A stretch of 64,000 nucleotides of DNA, taken from contig JACKHC010000001.1 in the NCBI GenBank assembly GCA_020639235.1, positions 1,984,001 through 2,048,000 on the forward strand, in the 5' to 3' direction. The notes beneath the pieces were generated by a model that worked only from the letters and a program-made list of their open reading frames with translations, had not been told where the DNA came from and did no database searches. Below are positions 1 through 9,356 of this stretch, in pieces. Numbering within the stretch: the first letter of the stretch is position 1; each line of letters starts with the position of its first letter. Position numbers and translations under genes: made by a program. The DNA comes from Phycisphaeraceae bacterium (GTDB lineage Bacteria; Planctomycetota; Phycisphaerae; Phycisphaerales; UBA1924).

Positions 1-837
1 GCCCGATACCGTGCACGAACCGGCGACGACGATGCCGTTATCAGTGTTGACCGAGGCGACACACCCGGTGATCTCGCAATGTGTATTGGCGATGATCCCC
101 TCGGCGGCGTTCGAGTAGGCCGTGCAGTTGGTCATCACCGTTCCGGTCCCGATGGTGAAACCGTAATCCGAGTTGGTCCTCGCATTGCAGTTGGAGAACA
201 CACAATCGGTCCCTGACAGAAATCCGCCCGGCATATTTGCTTGACAAGTGCTGCTCGACACCATGGCACTGTTCCCGGTGACGATGCCAAGCCCAACGCA
301 GGATCGAACAATGCAACCCGTGATGACGGACTGATTGCCCACCGCGATGCCCCGGCCACCATTAGAGTCTGAAGTAATTCCACTGATCCGCGTTGATGAA
401 ACGCTGGCGGTCGCGAGATCGATTCCGTCGCCTCCCCACGAACGGATCGAGCCGTTCATGATCGTGATGTTCGTAAGATTGAAATCGCTTGCATTCACTG
501 CATCGAGCGAGGCCGGGATGCCCACCATGTCGAAGCCGTTGAGATCGATGGTCACGCCGCTGGCGGCGATCTCGATGCCGTGACGGGCGGTGACGCCCGT
601 GATATTCCCAGTCAGGTAGTAGGAACCCGGTTGGGTGATCCTAAAGGAAGAGTTAGAGTCGCCCGGTGTGTTGGTTGCGTTGATCGGGACCCGCGGTTCG
701 ACCTGGTCGAGCGTCTTCATCGTGGGGGCGATCGGCCCAACGGGCGGACTCAGGTTTCCTGCAATCGCCACGAAACCGACACCCGCGCAAACAACCGCGC
801 AAACGAACAACCCGAACCGACGATCCGCACGCTCCAT
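1..837 (-). CDS. Secreted right-handed beta-helix repeat protein, 3' end cut by the window edge
   Basis: The reading frame is open from the ATG at 837 to the window edge (279 codons), so the C-terminus is missing. The N-terminus begins MERADRRFG, followed by a hydrophobic signal segment ending near Ala-Gly-Asn. It then has the block shared by all five paralogues here: PPVGPIAPTMKTLDQVEPR, NTPGDSNS, and PGSYYLTGN. After about residue 90 come short degenerate rungs rich in G, N, S, T and V with regularly spaced Cys, typical of Pel/NosD-like right-handed parallel beta-helices. Such proteins are usually extracellular or surface located and often bind or cleave polysaccharides. No catalytic residues can be assigned, so function is unknown. 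It is the last member of a tandem array read on the minus strand. Confidence 0.85.
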   Translation of the reverse strand, partial: MERADRRFGLFVCAVVCAGVGFVAIAGNLSPPVGPIAPTMKTLDQVEPRVPINATNTPGDSNSSFRITQPGSYYLTGNITGVTARHGIEIAASGVTIDLNGFDMVGIPASLDAVNASDFNLTNITIMNGSIRSWGGDGIDLATASVSSTRISGITSDSNGGRGIAVGNQSVITGCIVRSCVGLGIVTGNSAMVSSSTCQANMPGGFLSGTDCVFSNCNARTNSDYGFTIGTGTVMTNCTAYSNAAEGIIANTHCEITGCVASVNTDNGIVVAGSCTVSG

Positions 838-981
838 GGCCAACGCCTCCTGCCGGTAATTACGGACACTTTGGGAGAAATCTACTCCCGGCTTCGGTCC
901 GAGGCCATAGCGCATCCCCACATTTTTCGATGAGCGGTCTCGACTCGATTGGGGGAAGTAGGGGGGATGGGACCGGGAGAG

Positions 982-2169
982 TTACTGCGTAAAGTTCGCC
1001 CACGGGTTGGCGGTCGGCGCGGTGCCCCCGGAGTTGCCGGAGATCGCCGCCGAGGTCGGAGCCACCACGATGTAGCAGGTGTTGCCCGAGGCGACATCCC
1101 AGTTGAGCGCGTTGCCCGAGCAGACATTGCGGATAATGACATTGCCGGCGGCATCCACATCAACGCCGCGATCGTTGGCCACACACCGATTGCCGTCGAT
1201 CTGGTTGTTGTTGCTCGTGGCGTGTATGCCCGCGCCGTCTCCGTTGAACCCGTTGTTGGCGCACTGGTTGTCTTTGACAACACATTGGGATGCGACACGG
1301 ATTCCGTCAAGAGTGTTATTGCTTGCTATGCATGTCGTAACCGTGGCTCCCGTCGTCAGCAGGAATCCATAAGTCCCATTGAGGTACGCGGCCGAGTCGG
1401 TGACCACGCATCCGACGGTGACGGAGAACCCGGCACCAGCGTTGGCGTACGCCGCCGACTCGGTCATTGTGCTGCCGGCACCGACCTGGACTCCGGCAGT
1501 GTTGTTTCCGCTCGCGGTGCATCCGGAGACCGTGCACCCGTCGCCGGTCTTGATTCCCAAGCCACCGTTGTTGCTCGCGACGCACGCGCTGATCGTGCAG
1601 ATATCAGAGGTCTCAATGCCCGTGAGCGTATTGGCGGATACGATGACATCGTGGATCGTGCTGTTGGCACCGCACAGAACGCCGTAGCGCGCGTTGCCCG
1701 AGACACGCAGGTTCTTGATAACGCAGTTGCCGGCGTTGAGGGACGCCAAGCTCACACCGCTGCCACCCCAGTTGCTGACGGAGCCGTTTCGGACTTCGAT
1801 GTTGAGGAGGTTGCTCACCGTGATCTCGATGCCGTCGAACAGGCCCATGCCCGCGCCGCCGCGGAGTTCGAAACCGTTGAGATCGATCGTCACGCCGCTG
1901 GAGGCGATCTCGATGCCGTGTTTGCTTGAGAACACCTGCGCCTGCACATTCCCGGTGAGGTAGTACGACCCCGGCGCGGTGATCTTGTAGATCGAGTCCG
2001 CGTCTCCGGGTGTATTGACGGCGTTGATCGCGATCCGCGGCTCGACCTCGTCGAGCTTCTTCATCGTGGGGCTCACAGGCCCGGCGGGGGGGGTGAGATC
2101 GCCGGCGATGACGAAAGACCCGATCATCAGCATGAGCACGATCAGGAAGCAGACGGATGCGCGTGACAT
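982..2169 (-). CDS. Secreted right-handed beta-helix repeat protein (paralogue 2)
   Basis: This 395-residue protein starts at the ATG at 2169, behind an AGGAG Shine-Dalgarno about 7 bases upstream; a longer frame upstream lacks such a site. Residues 1-22 form a hydrophobic signal peptide ending VIAGD. The shared family block follows (PPAGPVSPTMKKLDEVEPR, NTPGDADS, PGSYYLTGNV). The remainder is a series of beta-helix rungs with phrases such as GCTASGNNTAGV. The protein ends NPWANFTQ, matching the ANF(T/S) ending of its neighbours. There is no dockerin or autotransporter domain, so it is either released or held by an unknown mechanism. Function is not assignable beyond the fold. Confidence 0.88.
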   Translation of the reverse strand: MSRASVCFLIVLMLMIGSFVIAGDLTPPAGPVSPTMKKLDEVEPRIAINAVNTPGDADSIYKITAPGSYYLTGNVQAQVFSSKHGIEIASSGVTIDLNGFELRGGAGMGLFDGIEITVSNLLNIEVRNGSVSNWGGSGVSLASLNAGNCVIKNLRVSGNARYGVLCGANSTIHDVIVSANTLTGIETSDICTISACVASNNGGLGIKTGDGCTVSGCTASGNNTAGVQVGAGSTMTESAAYANAGAGFSVTVGCVVTDSAAYLNGTYGFLLTTGATVTTCIASNNTLDGIRVASQCVVKDNQCANNGFNGDGAGIHATSNNNQIDGNRCVANDRGVDVDAAGNVIIRNVCSGNALNWDVASGNTCYIVVAPTSAAISGNSGGTAPTANPWANFTQ

Positions 2170-2195
2170 ACAGACTCCTCGGGCGTCCGCCCGTG

Positions 2196-3440
2196 TCAGA
2201 GGGTGAAGTTCGCGCTGGGGTCGGTCGAACCCGGCGCGGTGCCCCCCGCGTTCCCGGAGAACGCCGGCGTCGTGAATACCGTGACGACTAGACACACATT
2301 GCCGATGTTCACGTCCCAATTGACGGTGTTGGCCGAGCATGTGTTGCGGACGATGAGCGTGGCGAACCCGTCGATGTCGATGCCGCGGTCGTTGGCGGTG
2401 CAGAGATTGTCCTCGATGCGGCTGTCCGTTCCACTGGCAAGGATTCCCGCCCCGTCGCCGCCGTTGCCGTTGGCGTCGCAGGTGTTGCCGATGACGCGAG
2501 AACGACCGGCGCACGAGATGCCGTTGAGGGTGTTCAGGCGCGCCGTGCAGTCCTTGATAGTGCCGCCCGCACCGACAGTGATTCCGGTATTGGAGTTCCG
2601 GTTTGAGGTGCATTCGGTGACGGTGCAGCCGTCCCCGGCGTTGATGCCCCGGCCGCCGTTGGTGTACACCGTGCACCGGGTGACGGTGCCCCCCTCACCG
2701 ACCTGCAGGCCGTGCAAGGTGTTCTGGTAGCCCGACGAGTCGATCACCGTGCATCCGACGCCCGTGAGCATGCCATGGGCGGTATTGAGGTACGCCGAGC
2801 AGTTTGCGATGGCGCACCCGTTGTTCACCTCGATGCCCGCGCCGGTGTTGGACTCGACCGAGCAATGCGAGATCGTCGAGCCGTTGCTGGCGCGGATGCC
2901 GCGCTGTCCGTTGAACGAGGAAGTGCAGCCGGTAACACTGGCGGAAATACTCGCCGTGATGCCCGTGCCCGTGTTGCCCGATGTGACAACCCCCTCGACG
3001 CGGCAGCCACGTGAGAGAAACCCGAGATCCACACCGCCGTCGCCCCAGTTCCGGACCGAGCCGTCCCGGACGGTGATGCCCCGGAGCGAGTCGACGGTCA
3101 CGCTCACGCCGTCAAAGGCGCCCATGCCGGGCACGCCCACGAGGTCGAATCCGTTGAGATCCAGTGTGACGCCGCTGGAGACGATCTCGATCCCGTGCTT
3201 GCCGACCACGCCGGTGATATTGCCCGTCAGGTAGTACGACCCGGGCTGGGTGATCTTGTAGAGCGAGTCCGTATCGCCCGGCGTATTCGTCGCGTTGATC
3301 GGCGTCCGCGCCTCGACCTCGTCGAGCGTCTTCATCGTCGGCGCCACCGGCCCGGCGGGGGGGTTGAGGTCGCCCGCGATGACGAGCGAGCCGGTCACCA
3401 GCAGGGCGGCGATCACGAAACAGGATGTTGGGCGTGACAT
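2196..3440 (-). CDS. Secreted right-handed beta-helix repeat protein (paralogue 3)
   Basis: A protein of 414 residues. The ATG at 3440 is preceded by a strong AGGAGG, which fixes the start against longer in-frame options. The signal peptide (about residues 1-22, ending VIAGD) leads to the shared block PPAGPVAPTMKTLDEVEAR and NTPGDTDS. Some dozen beta-helix rungs follow, each around 20-24 residues, with a Cys or Ser near the start of many turns. The C-terminus is DPSANFTL. It lies 26 bases upstream of paralogue 2 in the direction of transcription, so the genes are probably cotranscribed. Rung number differs among the paralogues while both ends are conserved, which suggests expansion by internal repeat gain and loss. 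Confidence 0.88.
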   Translation of the reverse strand: MSRPTSCFVIAALLVTGSLVIAGDLNPPAGPVAPTMKTLDEVEARTPINATNTPGDTDSLYKITQPGSYYLTGNITGVVGKHGIEIVSSGVTLDLNGFDLVGVPGMGAFDGVSVTVDSLRGITVRDGSVRNWGDGGVDLGFLSRGCRVEGVVTSGNTGTGITASISASVTGCTSSFNGQRGIRASNGSTISHCSVESNTGAGIEVNNGCAIANCSAYLNTAHGMLTGVGCTVIDSSGYQNTLHGLQVGEGGTVTRCTVYTNGGRGINAGDGCTVTECTSNRNSNTGITVGAGGTIKDCTARLNTLNGISCAGRSRVIGNTCDANGNGGDGAGILASGTDSRIEDNLCTANDRGIDIDGFATLIVRNTCSANTVNWDVNIGNVCLVVTVFTTPAFSGNAGGTAPGSTDPSANFTL

Positions 3441-3465
3441 GAGCCCTCCTCGGGCGCGAGCCCGG

Positions 3466-4665
3466 TCAATAGGTGAAGTTCGCGTTGGGGTGGGTGCTGC
3501 CGGTGGAGTCCGGCGCGGAGTTCCCGAGAATCGCACCGCTGCCCGGGATGAGCCGGTCCAGGATCGGCCCGCAGACATTGTTGGCGACGATGTCCCAGTT
3601 GACGGCGTTCCCCGCGCACGAGTTGCGGATGACGAGGTTGCCCGCGGTGTCGATGTCGATCCCCCGATCGCTGTCGGTGCAGTTGTTGCCCTCGATCCGG
3701 TTATCGCTGCCGATCACATGGATGCCCGCGCCGTCGCCCACGTTCCCGTTGGAGTCGCATTGATTGTCCCTGACGATGCTGTCGCTGCTCACTCGGATGC
3801 CGTCCAACGCGTTGAAGGACGCCGTGCAACCAACGATGGAGCACGCTGATGACAGCGAGAACCCTTCGCCCGTGTTCGCGTAGGCGGCGCAGTTCGCGAT
3901 GCTGCAGCCCGTGCCGACCGAGAACCCCGCGCCGGTGTTGCCGGAGGAGGCGCAGTCCCACATCGTGGACCCGATCCCGGCCGCGATCCCCTGCAGGGCG
4001 TTGTCCGACGCGGTGCATCGGATGATCGTCGAAGAAGTCGAGGTCGCGATGCCCACGAGGTCGTTCGCTCTGGCGATGCAATCCTCGACGATGCCGTTGG
4101 TTCCGGTGATGATCCCGTATCCGCCGTTGTTCAGGACGCCGCAACCCGAGACGCGTCCCCAGGGGCCGATGCGCACACCCTCGCTCGCATTGTCGGAAGC
4201 GAGGACCTCCCGGACGACCGTGTTCTGCGAATTGAAGGTGTTGAGGTCCACCCCGTCGTCGCCCCACCCGACCACCGAGCCGTTGCGGATCACGATGTTG
4301 GCGAGGTTGGACACCGTCACCGTGACGCCATCGAGCGATCCGGCGGCACCCATCAGCGCGAAGCCGTTCAGGTCAACCGTTACATTCGTCGCCACGATCT
4401 CGATCCCGTGCCTGCCCGCGACGCCCGTCACATTCCCCGCCAGGTAGTACGACCCCGGCGCGGCGATCCTGTAGACCGAGTCTGCATCGCCCGGCGTGTT
4501 GATCGCGTTGATCGCGATGCGAGGCTCGACCTGGTCGAGCGTCTTCATCGTCGGCACCACCGGCCCGGCGGGGGGGTTGAGATCACCCGCGAGCGTGACC
4601 CATCCCACTCCCGCAAGTACCACCGCGCACACGAACATCCCGAACCGACGATCCGCACGCTCCAT
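3466..4665 (-). CDS. Secreted right-handed beta-helix repeat protein (paralogue 4)
   Basis: A 399-residue protein. I use the ATG at 4665, which sits behind GGAAGGAG; a TTG two codons upstream is possible. The N-terminus, MERADRRFGMFVCAVV, is nearly identical to that of the first paralogue, so these two are the closest pair. The signal peptide ends near TLAGD. The family block and a long parallel beta-helix follow, with Cys-containing turns such as GCGVLNNGGYG. The protein ends HPNANFTY. A 25-base gap to paralogue 3 suggests one transcript. Fold assignment is firm; no enzymatic motif can be seen. Confidence 0.88.
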   Translation of the reverse strand: MERADRRFGMFVCAVVLAGVGWVTLAGDLNPPAGPVVPTMKTLDQVEPRIAINAINTPGDADSVYRIAAPGSYYLAGNVTGVAGRHGIEIVATNVTVDLNGFALMGAAGSLDGVTVTVSNLANIVIRNGSVVGWGDDGVDLNTFNSQNTVVREVLASDNASEGVRIGPWGRVSGCGVLNNGGYGIITGTNGIVEDCIARANDLVGIATSTSSTIIRCTASDNALQGIAAGIGSTMWDCASSGNTGAGFSVGTGCSIANCAAYANTGEGFSLSSACSIVGCTASFNALDGIRVSSDSIVRDNQCDSNGNVGDGAGIHVIGSDNRIEGNNCTDSDRGIDIDTAGNLVIRNSCAGNAVNWDIVANNVCGPILDRLIPGSGAILGNSAPDSTGSTHPNANFTY

Positions 4666-4828
4666 AGCCAACTCCTTCCGGTTGTCTTTCGGACATCCAG
4701 CAGAAATCTACCTCCGCCATGGGGAACTTCCTAGCGCAATCCCCTCGCATGACGCTCCAGGTGAAATCAATCGGGAGCGTCGACACGGTGGTGCAGGCAG
4801 GGGGGCAGGGAGGCGGGGGGGTGCGGGA

Positions 4829-6162
4829 TCAATACGAGAAGTTTGCCCACGGATCGCCCGTCGTCAGCGTGCCCGCAGCCGAGAGCCCGGCAACCGCCGG
4901 TGTCCCCGCGCCGGGCACATTAACGATCTCGCCGTACCGGTTATTGGCGGCGATATCGAAGTTCGTCGTATTCCCCGAGCAGGTATTGCGCATGATGATG
5001 TTGCCTGTTCGCCGAGTCGACATCGATGCCCCTGATCGTTGTCCAGAACATTGTTGTTGTCGATGCGGTTGTCCGACCCGGTGACATGAATCCCGGCGCC
5101 ATCAGAGATGCCGACGCCGTTCGTGTCGCACTGATTGTCGGCGAAGTAGTTATCCGATCCGCCCACGATGCCGTCGTTGTCATTAAGCCGAATCTCGCAA
5201 CCCGTGATTACACAGTTCGATCCGACGGAGATGCCGTGGCCCGTGTTGAGGACGACTGTGCACGACGAGATGCGCGTGCCGGATGCTGCGATGATCCCGG
5301 TGTTCTGGTTCGAGTCAACCGTGCACTCGACGATCGTACCTCCTCCCGAAAACATGGAGATTCCACCGCTCTGATTCCCGGTCGCGTTGCACCCGCGCAT
5401 CGTGACACTCGCGCCCACCAGGAATCCTTCGAGCTGGTTCGACTCGGCCGTGCAGTCAACAACATTGCTCGCGCCGTTCACGAAGTACCCCGCAAAGTGG
5501 TTTCCTGTTGCGAGGCACTCGGAGATTGTGCCCGCCGGACCGCCGGCGATCCCGTACCCGCTGTTATTCACCGCGACGCACCGCAGTATCTGGGACCGTT
5601 GCCCGCTGACATCGATGCCCTCGGTCCCGTTGTTGCTCACAATGCAGTCGCGCACCACATTCGCGTACAGACCGTTGAGCAGAATCCCGGTCAGCCCGCA
5701 CCCATCGACGCGGAGTCGCTCGACCGTACACAAGGGTCCGTCGCTCTGCACGCCGTAGCCATCGAAGTCAGAGATCGAGCCGTTGGTGATCAGCACCTGC
5801 CGCGTGCCCGGATTCACCGTAACGCCGTCCATCGAGCCGACTTCGCCGAAGAGCGCAAAGCCGTTGAGGTCTACCGTCACATCCGCCGACGCGACCTCGA
5901 TCGCGCTGTCGCCGGCCGGGGCGGTCACATTCCCGGTCAGGTAGTACGAACCGGGCTGACTAATGCGGTACACCGAGTTCGAGTCGCCCGGCGTGTTTGT
6001 CGCGTTGATCGCGGTCCGCGGCTCAACCTCGTCGAGCGACTTCATCGTCGGCGCGACCGGCCCGGCGGGGGGGGTCAGGTCGCCCGCCAGCGCCACCAAC
6101 CCGACACCCACGCACGCCGCAGCACACACCAGCAACGAGAACCGACGAGCCGAACGCTCCAT
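4829..6162 (-). CDS. Secreted right-handed beta-helix repeat protein (paralogue 5), 3' part frame-shifted
   Basis: The gene starts at the ATG at 6162 (MERSARRFSLL) with a signal peptide ending ALAGD and the shared block PPAGPVAPTMKSLDEVEPR. The initial frame runs to a stop at 4864 but loses family similarity after about 5037. Comparison with the other paralogues shows that the conserved C-terminal part continues in two successive other frames: GIDVDSA in the second, then GNIIMRNTCSGN to DPWANFSY in the third, stopping at 4829. Two extra bases, one near 5027-5037 and one near 5010-5017, account for this. The gene is either a recent pseudogene or carries sequence errors. It is the first gene of the five-gene array. 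Confidence 0.8.
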
Positions 6163-6270
6163 GATGACGCCTCCCAAAAGCGGTGGAAAGACCGAATCCC
6201 AAGATACCCTTGGCAGGGGGGCCGACCTAGCGCGAACCATGAGATTGGCGAGCTGGGCAAGAATCCCGCG

Positions 6271-7530
6271 TCAATTGCCGCCGTTGGGCGCCTCGGGCAG
6301 AGGCCACTCGATCACGACGAGCGACGGCATCGGCGGGTACTTCAGATCGAGCCGCAGCCCGTGGAAGTCTTCGGCGCGCCAACCGCTCGCTCTCAGCACG
6401 CTCTCGAGCACCTCGCCGTGCCGCGGGAATACGGGGTCGTCGATCGCGTTCTGCTGCGCGTTGATGGGCCGCAGCGGCTCCTCGATCGGCACAGCGTGCG
6501 CCCCCTCGCGCATCCACGGCGGCGTCCACGTCGCGGGATCGCCCAGCAGCGGATAGATGCACTTCGTCGCGTTCTCGATGTAGGGCAGGTCCTTGTGCAC
6601 CAACAGATCGAGCACCATCCGCTCCGATGGAATCAGCATGTGGCTCGACAGCCGCCCGACATGGTCCGACGCCGTGCGATACCGCGGCGCGACGCCCCGG
6701 AACCGCGTGCCCATCGCGCAGTCGAAGACGCCGGTGTTGCCGACCGGTCCCTGGTCGAACTCATAGATGTAGTTGCTCCGCGCCTTTCGGATGAGAATCT
6801 CGGGCATGTTCGGGGAGCAAAAGCGGCGCAGCAGGCGCGTGCCATCGCGATCCGGAAAGTCGCCGTCGGCATCGGCGCGGTCGTCGAGCAAATGGATGGG
6901 CTCGCCCGCATCGTCCTCCGCCTTGACCACGAACATCGGCCAGGTGACGCCCGGGCGCAGACGACGGACTCCGACATAGACGCCGAATACGGTGATATCG
7001 AGCCGCGAAGGATCGCGCGCGTTGGGCGCGAGGATCGTTGTCGAGAACCGCATCCCGGTCTGGATACCCCACAACCCCGAGTTGCCCTGGAACGCCAGAC
7101 GCCGGCTCAGTTCCAGCCGGTCCGAGTTCCACCCGGCGCTCATCGAGTCGAGCATCAGGTCGAGCGTCGCTCGGTCACCGGCGTGCTCCTCCACGAACGA
7201 GTCGAACGCGTCACGCGCCGACCGTGCACACTCCGTCAGGTCCGGGCTCGCGCCTTCATGTGTGAACGCGTCCAGGAGTAGCGCAAACCCCGACGGGCCC
7301 GGGATGTGCGGCACGCCGACCGCCGGGCTCGGCGCTCCGATCAGCCGGCTCGCCTTCCACGCCAGATTCTTGTTGATCCCGCACCGCCGCGAAAAGTCCT
7401 GCGGCTTGTCCGGATCGGCCCCGATCACTTCAAATAGCGCGATCAGCGCGTCCCTGAGCCGCCCGTAGGCGCGCCCCAGATCGTCCTCAAACGAAACCAA
7501 CTCGGGTTTGGTGTATGAATGTTTTCTCAC
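6271..7530 (-). CDS. Hypothetical protein with an N-terminal helical, possibly HTH, segment
   Basis: About 419 residues from a GTG at 7530 (VRKHSYTKPELVSF). The frame stays open further upstream and no clear ribosome site decides the start, so the N-terminus is uncertain. There is no signal peptide or membrane segment. Residues 1-60 are helical and include FSRRCGINKNLAWKASRLIGA, which resembles the two recognition helices of a helix-turn-helix. The middle and C-terminal parts are mixed alpha/beta with conserved-looking Trp and Pro stretches. I do not recognise the family. It lies alone between the beta-helix array and the phosphate operon, in the same orientation as both. Confidence 0.6.
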   Translation of the reverse strand: MRKHSYTKPELVSFEDDLGRAYGRLRDALIALFEVIGADPDKPQDFSRRCGINKNLAWKASRLIGAPSPAVGVPHIPGPSGFALLLDAFTHEGASPDLTECARSARDAFDSFVEEHAGDRATLDLMLDSMSAGWNSDRLELSRRLAFQGNSGLWGIQTGMRFSTTILAPNARDPSRLDITVFGVYVGVRRLRPGVTWPMFVVKAEDDAGEPIHLLDDRADADGDFPDRDGTRLLRRFCSPNMPEILIRKARSNYIYEFDQGPVGNTGVFDCAMGTRFRGVAPRYRTASDHVGRLSSHMLIPSERMVLDLLVHKDLPYIENATKCIYPLLGDPATWTPPWMREGAHAVPIEEPLRPINAQQNAIDDPVFPRHGEVLESVLRASGWRAEDFHGLRLDLKYPPMPSLVVIEWPLPEAPNGGN

Positions 7531-7774
7531 GAGACTGCCATATTGAGGGACGACGGCTCGCCGGGCAATACCCCGAAGGGGCGAATTCTGGGGTCTGGCC
7601 GCCGATTTCACATTGGCGGGAACCCCGTCGGACTGCGGCGGCGGGCCACCGCCCCGGCACCGCACCACCCCCCTGCCTGGGCCGATAATACCTGTTATGT
7701 CAAACTGGATCGTGCCGGAATCGCCCCTGGCGCGATCAGGGGGCGATCTCTATCGGTCTGTGCGGGGGCGGCTC

Positions 7775-8446
7775 TCAGGACGACTCACCCGGCATGGACT
7801 GGTGACGCACCACATCGCCGTCCAGCGCGAAGAGAATCTCCTCCGCGATGTTCGCGGCCAGGTCGCCGATGCGCTCGATCGCGCGGATCGCCACCAGCGC
7901 ATGGATGTAGGCGATCGCGTTGTCGGAGTCCGACGCGGACTGGCGGGCCGCCCACGCGAAGAGTTCGCGGTTGCGCTCATCGACATACTTGTCGGCGGAA
8001 CGCACGCGATCGGCCAGTGACCGATCGTTGTCGGCGAACGCCTTGATGACATCCGACACCATCCGCCGGACCGCGTTGCACATCGCATGCGCATCATCGG
8101 GGTAATCGACGGCGGGCACCTTGGCGAGTTTGATCGTCCGCTTGGCGACGGAGCGGGCGAGGTCGGCCATGCGTTCGAGCGTGGTGTTGATCCGCATCAC
8201 CGCGAGGATGACCCGCAGGTCACGCGCCACCGGCTGCTGGAGCGCCAGGAGCTTCACACACTCGGACTCGAGACTCAACTCCATTTCGTCGATTTCGGTG
8301 TCCCCCGCGCGGACGGTGCGTGCGAGCGTCTCGTTGTGATTGAGGAAGGCGTCCAGCGCGCTGTTGACGCGGACCTCGGTGGAAGCGCCCATGGAGAGCA
8401 CCGCCCGGCGGATGGCGACGAGTTCCTGTTCGATGGTGTTGATCAC
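7775..8446 (-). CDS. phoU: Phosphate-specific transport system accessory protein PhoU
   Basis: A 223-residue, all-helical cytoplasmic protein of normal PhoU length. It contains the two tandem three-helix repeats of the family, each with an E/D-rich metal-binding helix: ERMADLARSVAKR in the first, ERIGDLAANIAEE in the second. PhoU links the Pst transporter to the PhoR kinase, turning off the Pho response when phosphate is plentiful. The start appears to be a GTG at 8446 (VINTIEQEL). It is the last gene of the phoB-phoR-pstSCAB-phoU run, 55 bases after pstB. Confidence 0.93.
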   Translation of the reverse strand: MINTIEQELVAIRRAVLSMGASTEVRVNSALDAFLNHNETLARTVRAGDTEIDEMELSLESECVKLLALQQPVARDLRVILAVMRINTTLERMADLARSVAKRTIKLAKVPAVDYPDDAHAMCNAVRRMVSDVIKAFADNDRSLADRVRSADKYVDERNRELFAWAARQSASDSDNAIAYIHALVAIRAIERIGDLAANIAEEILFALDGDVVRHQSMPGESS

Positions 8447-8501
8447 GTGTAGTTCGTCCGTGGTGCAATGTGCGAGGGCGTGTCAAACGTGCAGAGGAGC
8501 A

Positions 8502-9356
8502 TCAGCCGAATCGACCGGTGACATACTCCTCGGTCTCCTTCGACTTCGGCTTGGTGAAGAGATCAAGTGTATCGCCCGACTCGACCAGACGCCCCTCGCA
8601 GAAGAACGCGGTGATGTCGGAGATGCGGGCGGCCTGCTGCATGTTGTGCGTGACGATGACGATCGTGTACTCGTCCCGGAGGGCGCGGATCAGTTCCTCG
8701 ACCCGGAGCGTCGACTTGGGGTCCAGCGCCGAACAGGGCTCGTCCATCAGCAGCACCTCCGGCTGCAGCGCGATCGCCCGGGCGATGCAGAGGCGCTGCT
8801 GCTGACCGCCCGAGAGACCCAGCGCCGAGTTGTTCAATCGGTCCTTGACCTCGTTCCAGAGCCCGGCGTGCGTGAGGGAGTACTCGACCAGATCGTCGAG
8901 ATCGGACTTCGACACCCGGCAATGCAGGCGCGGACCGAAGGCGATGTTCTCGTAGATCGACTTCGGGAACGGGTTGGGCTTCTGGAAAACCATGCCGACC
9001 GTGCGCCGCGTCTCGACCAGATCGCGTTTCCGATCCAGCAGGTTCTCGCCGTGCAGATCGAGCGTGCCCTCGGCCCGGGCGCCGGGCACAAGGTCGTTCA
9101 TCCGGTTGATCCACCGGATGAAGGTGCTCTTGCCGCACCCCGACGGCCCGATCAGCGCCGTCACCCGGTTGTGCGGCATGACGAGGTTGATGTTGTGCAA
9201 GGCCTGGAAGTCGCCGTACCAGCAGTTGAAGTCTTTGGCGGTGATCGCGGCCTTCGTGGGCGCGTTGTCTTTCGTCGCCGACGACTTCGCCGCGACCGCG
9301 GCCAGTGGGTTGGCGTGAACCTCAACAGCGATGGGCTTGGTTGGTGTCATGGTCAT
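8502..9356 (-). CDS. pstB: Phosphate ABC transporter ATP-binding protein PstB
   Basis: A 284-residue ABC ATPase. It shows Walker A (GPSGCGKST), the Q-loop in VFQKPNPFPKSIYEN, the signature LSGGQQQR, Walker B (VLLMDEP) with CSALDP, and the switch His in THNMQQA. FNCWYGDFQALHNI and the NPFP segment are typical of PstB. An N-terminal extension of about 35 residues (Ala/Lys/Thr-rich) precedes the ATPase core and is unusual. The ATG at 9356 overlaps the pstA stop in an ATGA, indicating translational coupling. The protein energises phosphate import through PstC-PstA. Confidence 0.95.
   Translation of the reverse strand: MTMTPTKPIAVEVHANPLAAVAAKSSATKDNAPTKAAITAKDFNCWYGDFQALHNINLVMPHNRVTALIGPSGCGKSTFIRWINRMNDLVPGARAEGTLDLHGENLLDRKRDLVETRRTVGMVFQKPNPFPKSIYENIAFGPRLHCRVSKSDLDDLVEYSLTHAGLWNEVKDRLNNSALGLSGGQQQRLCIARAIALQPEVLLMDEPCSALDPKSTLRVEELIRALRDEYTIVIVTHNMQQAARISDITAFFCEGRLVESGDTLDLFTKPKSKETEEYVTGRFG

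Noticed and set aside
1..6162. CRISPR-like repetition in the beta-helix array
   Set aside because: The periodicity is at protein level (beta-helix rungs); no constant DNA repeat with equal spacers is present.
5026..7281. Open frame of 751 codons on the plus strand
   Set aside because: It runs antisense to the beta-helix gene and the 6271 gene, has an Arg/Val-rich composition without motifs, and no ribosome site.
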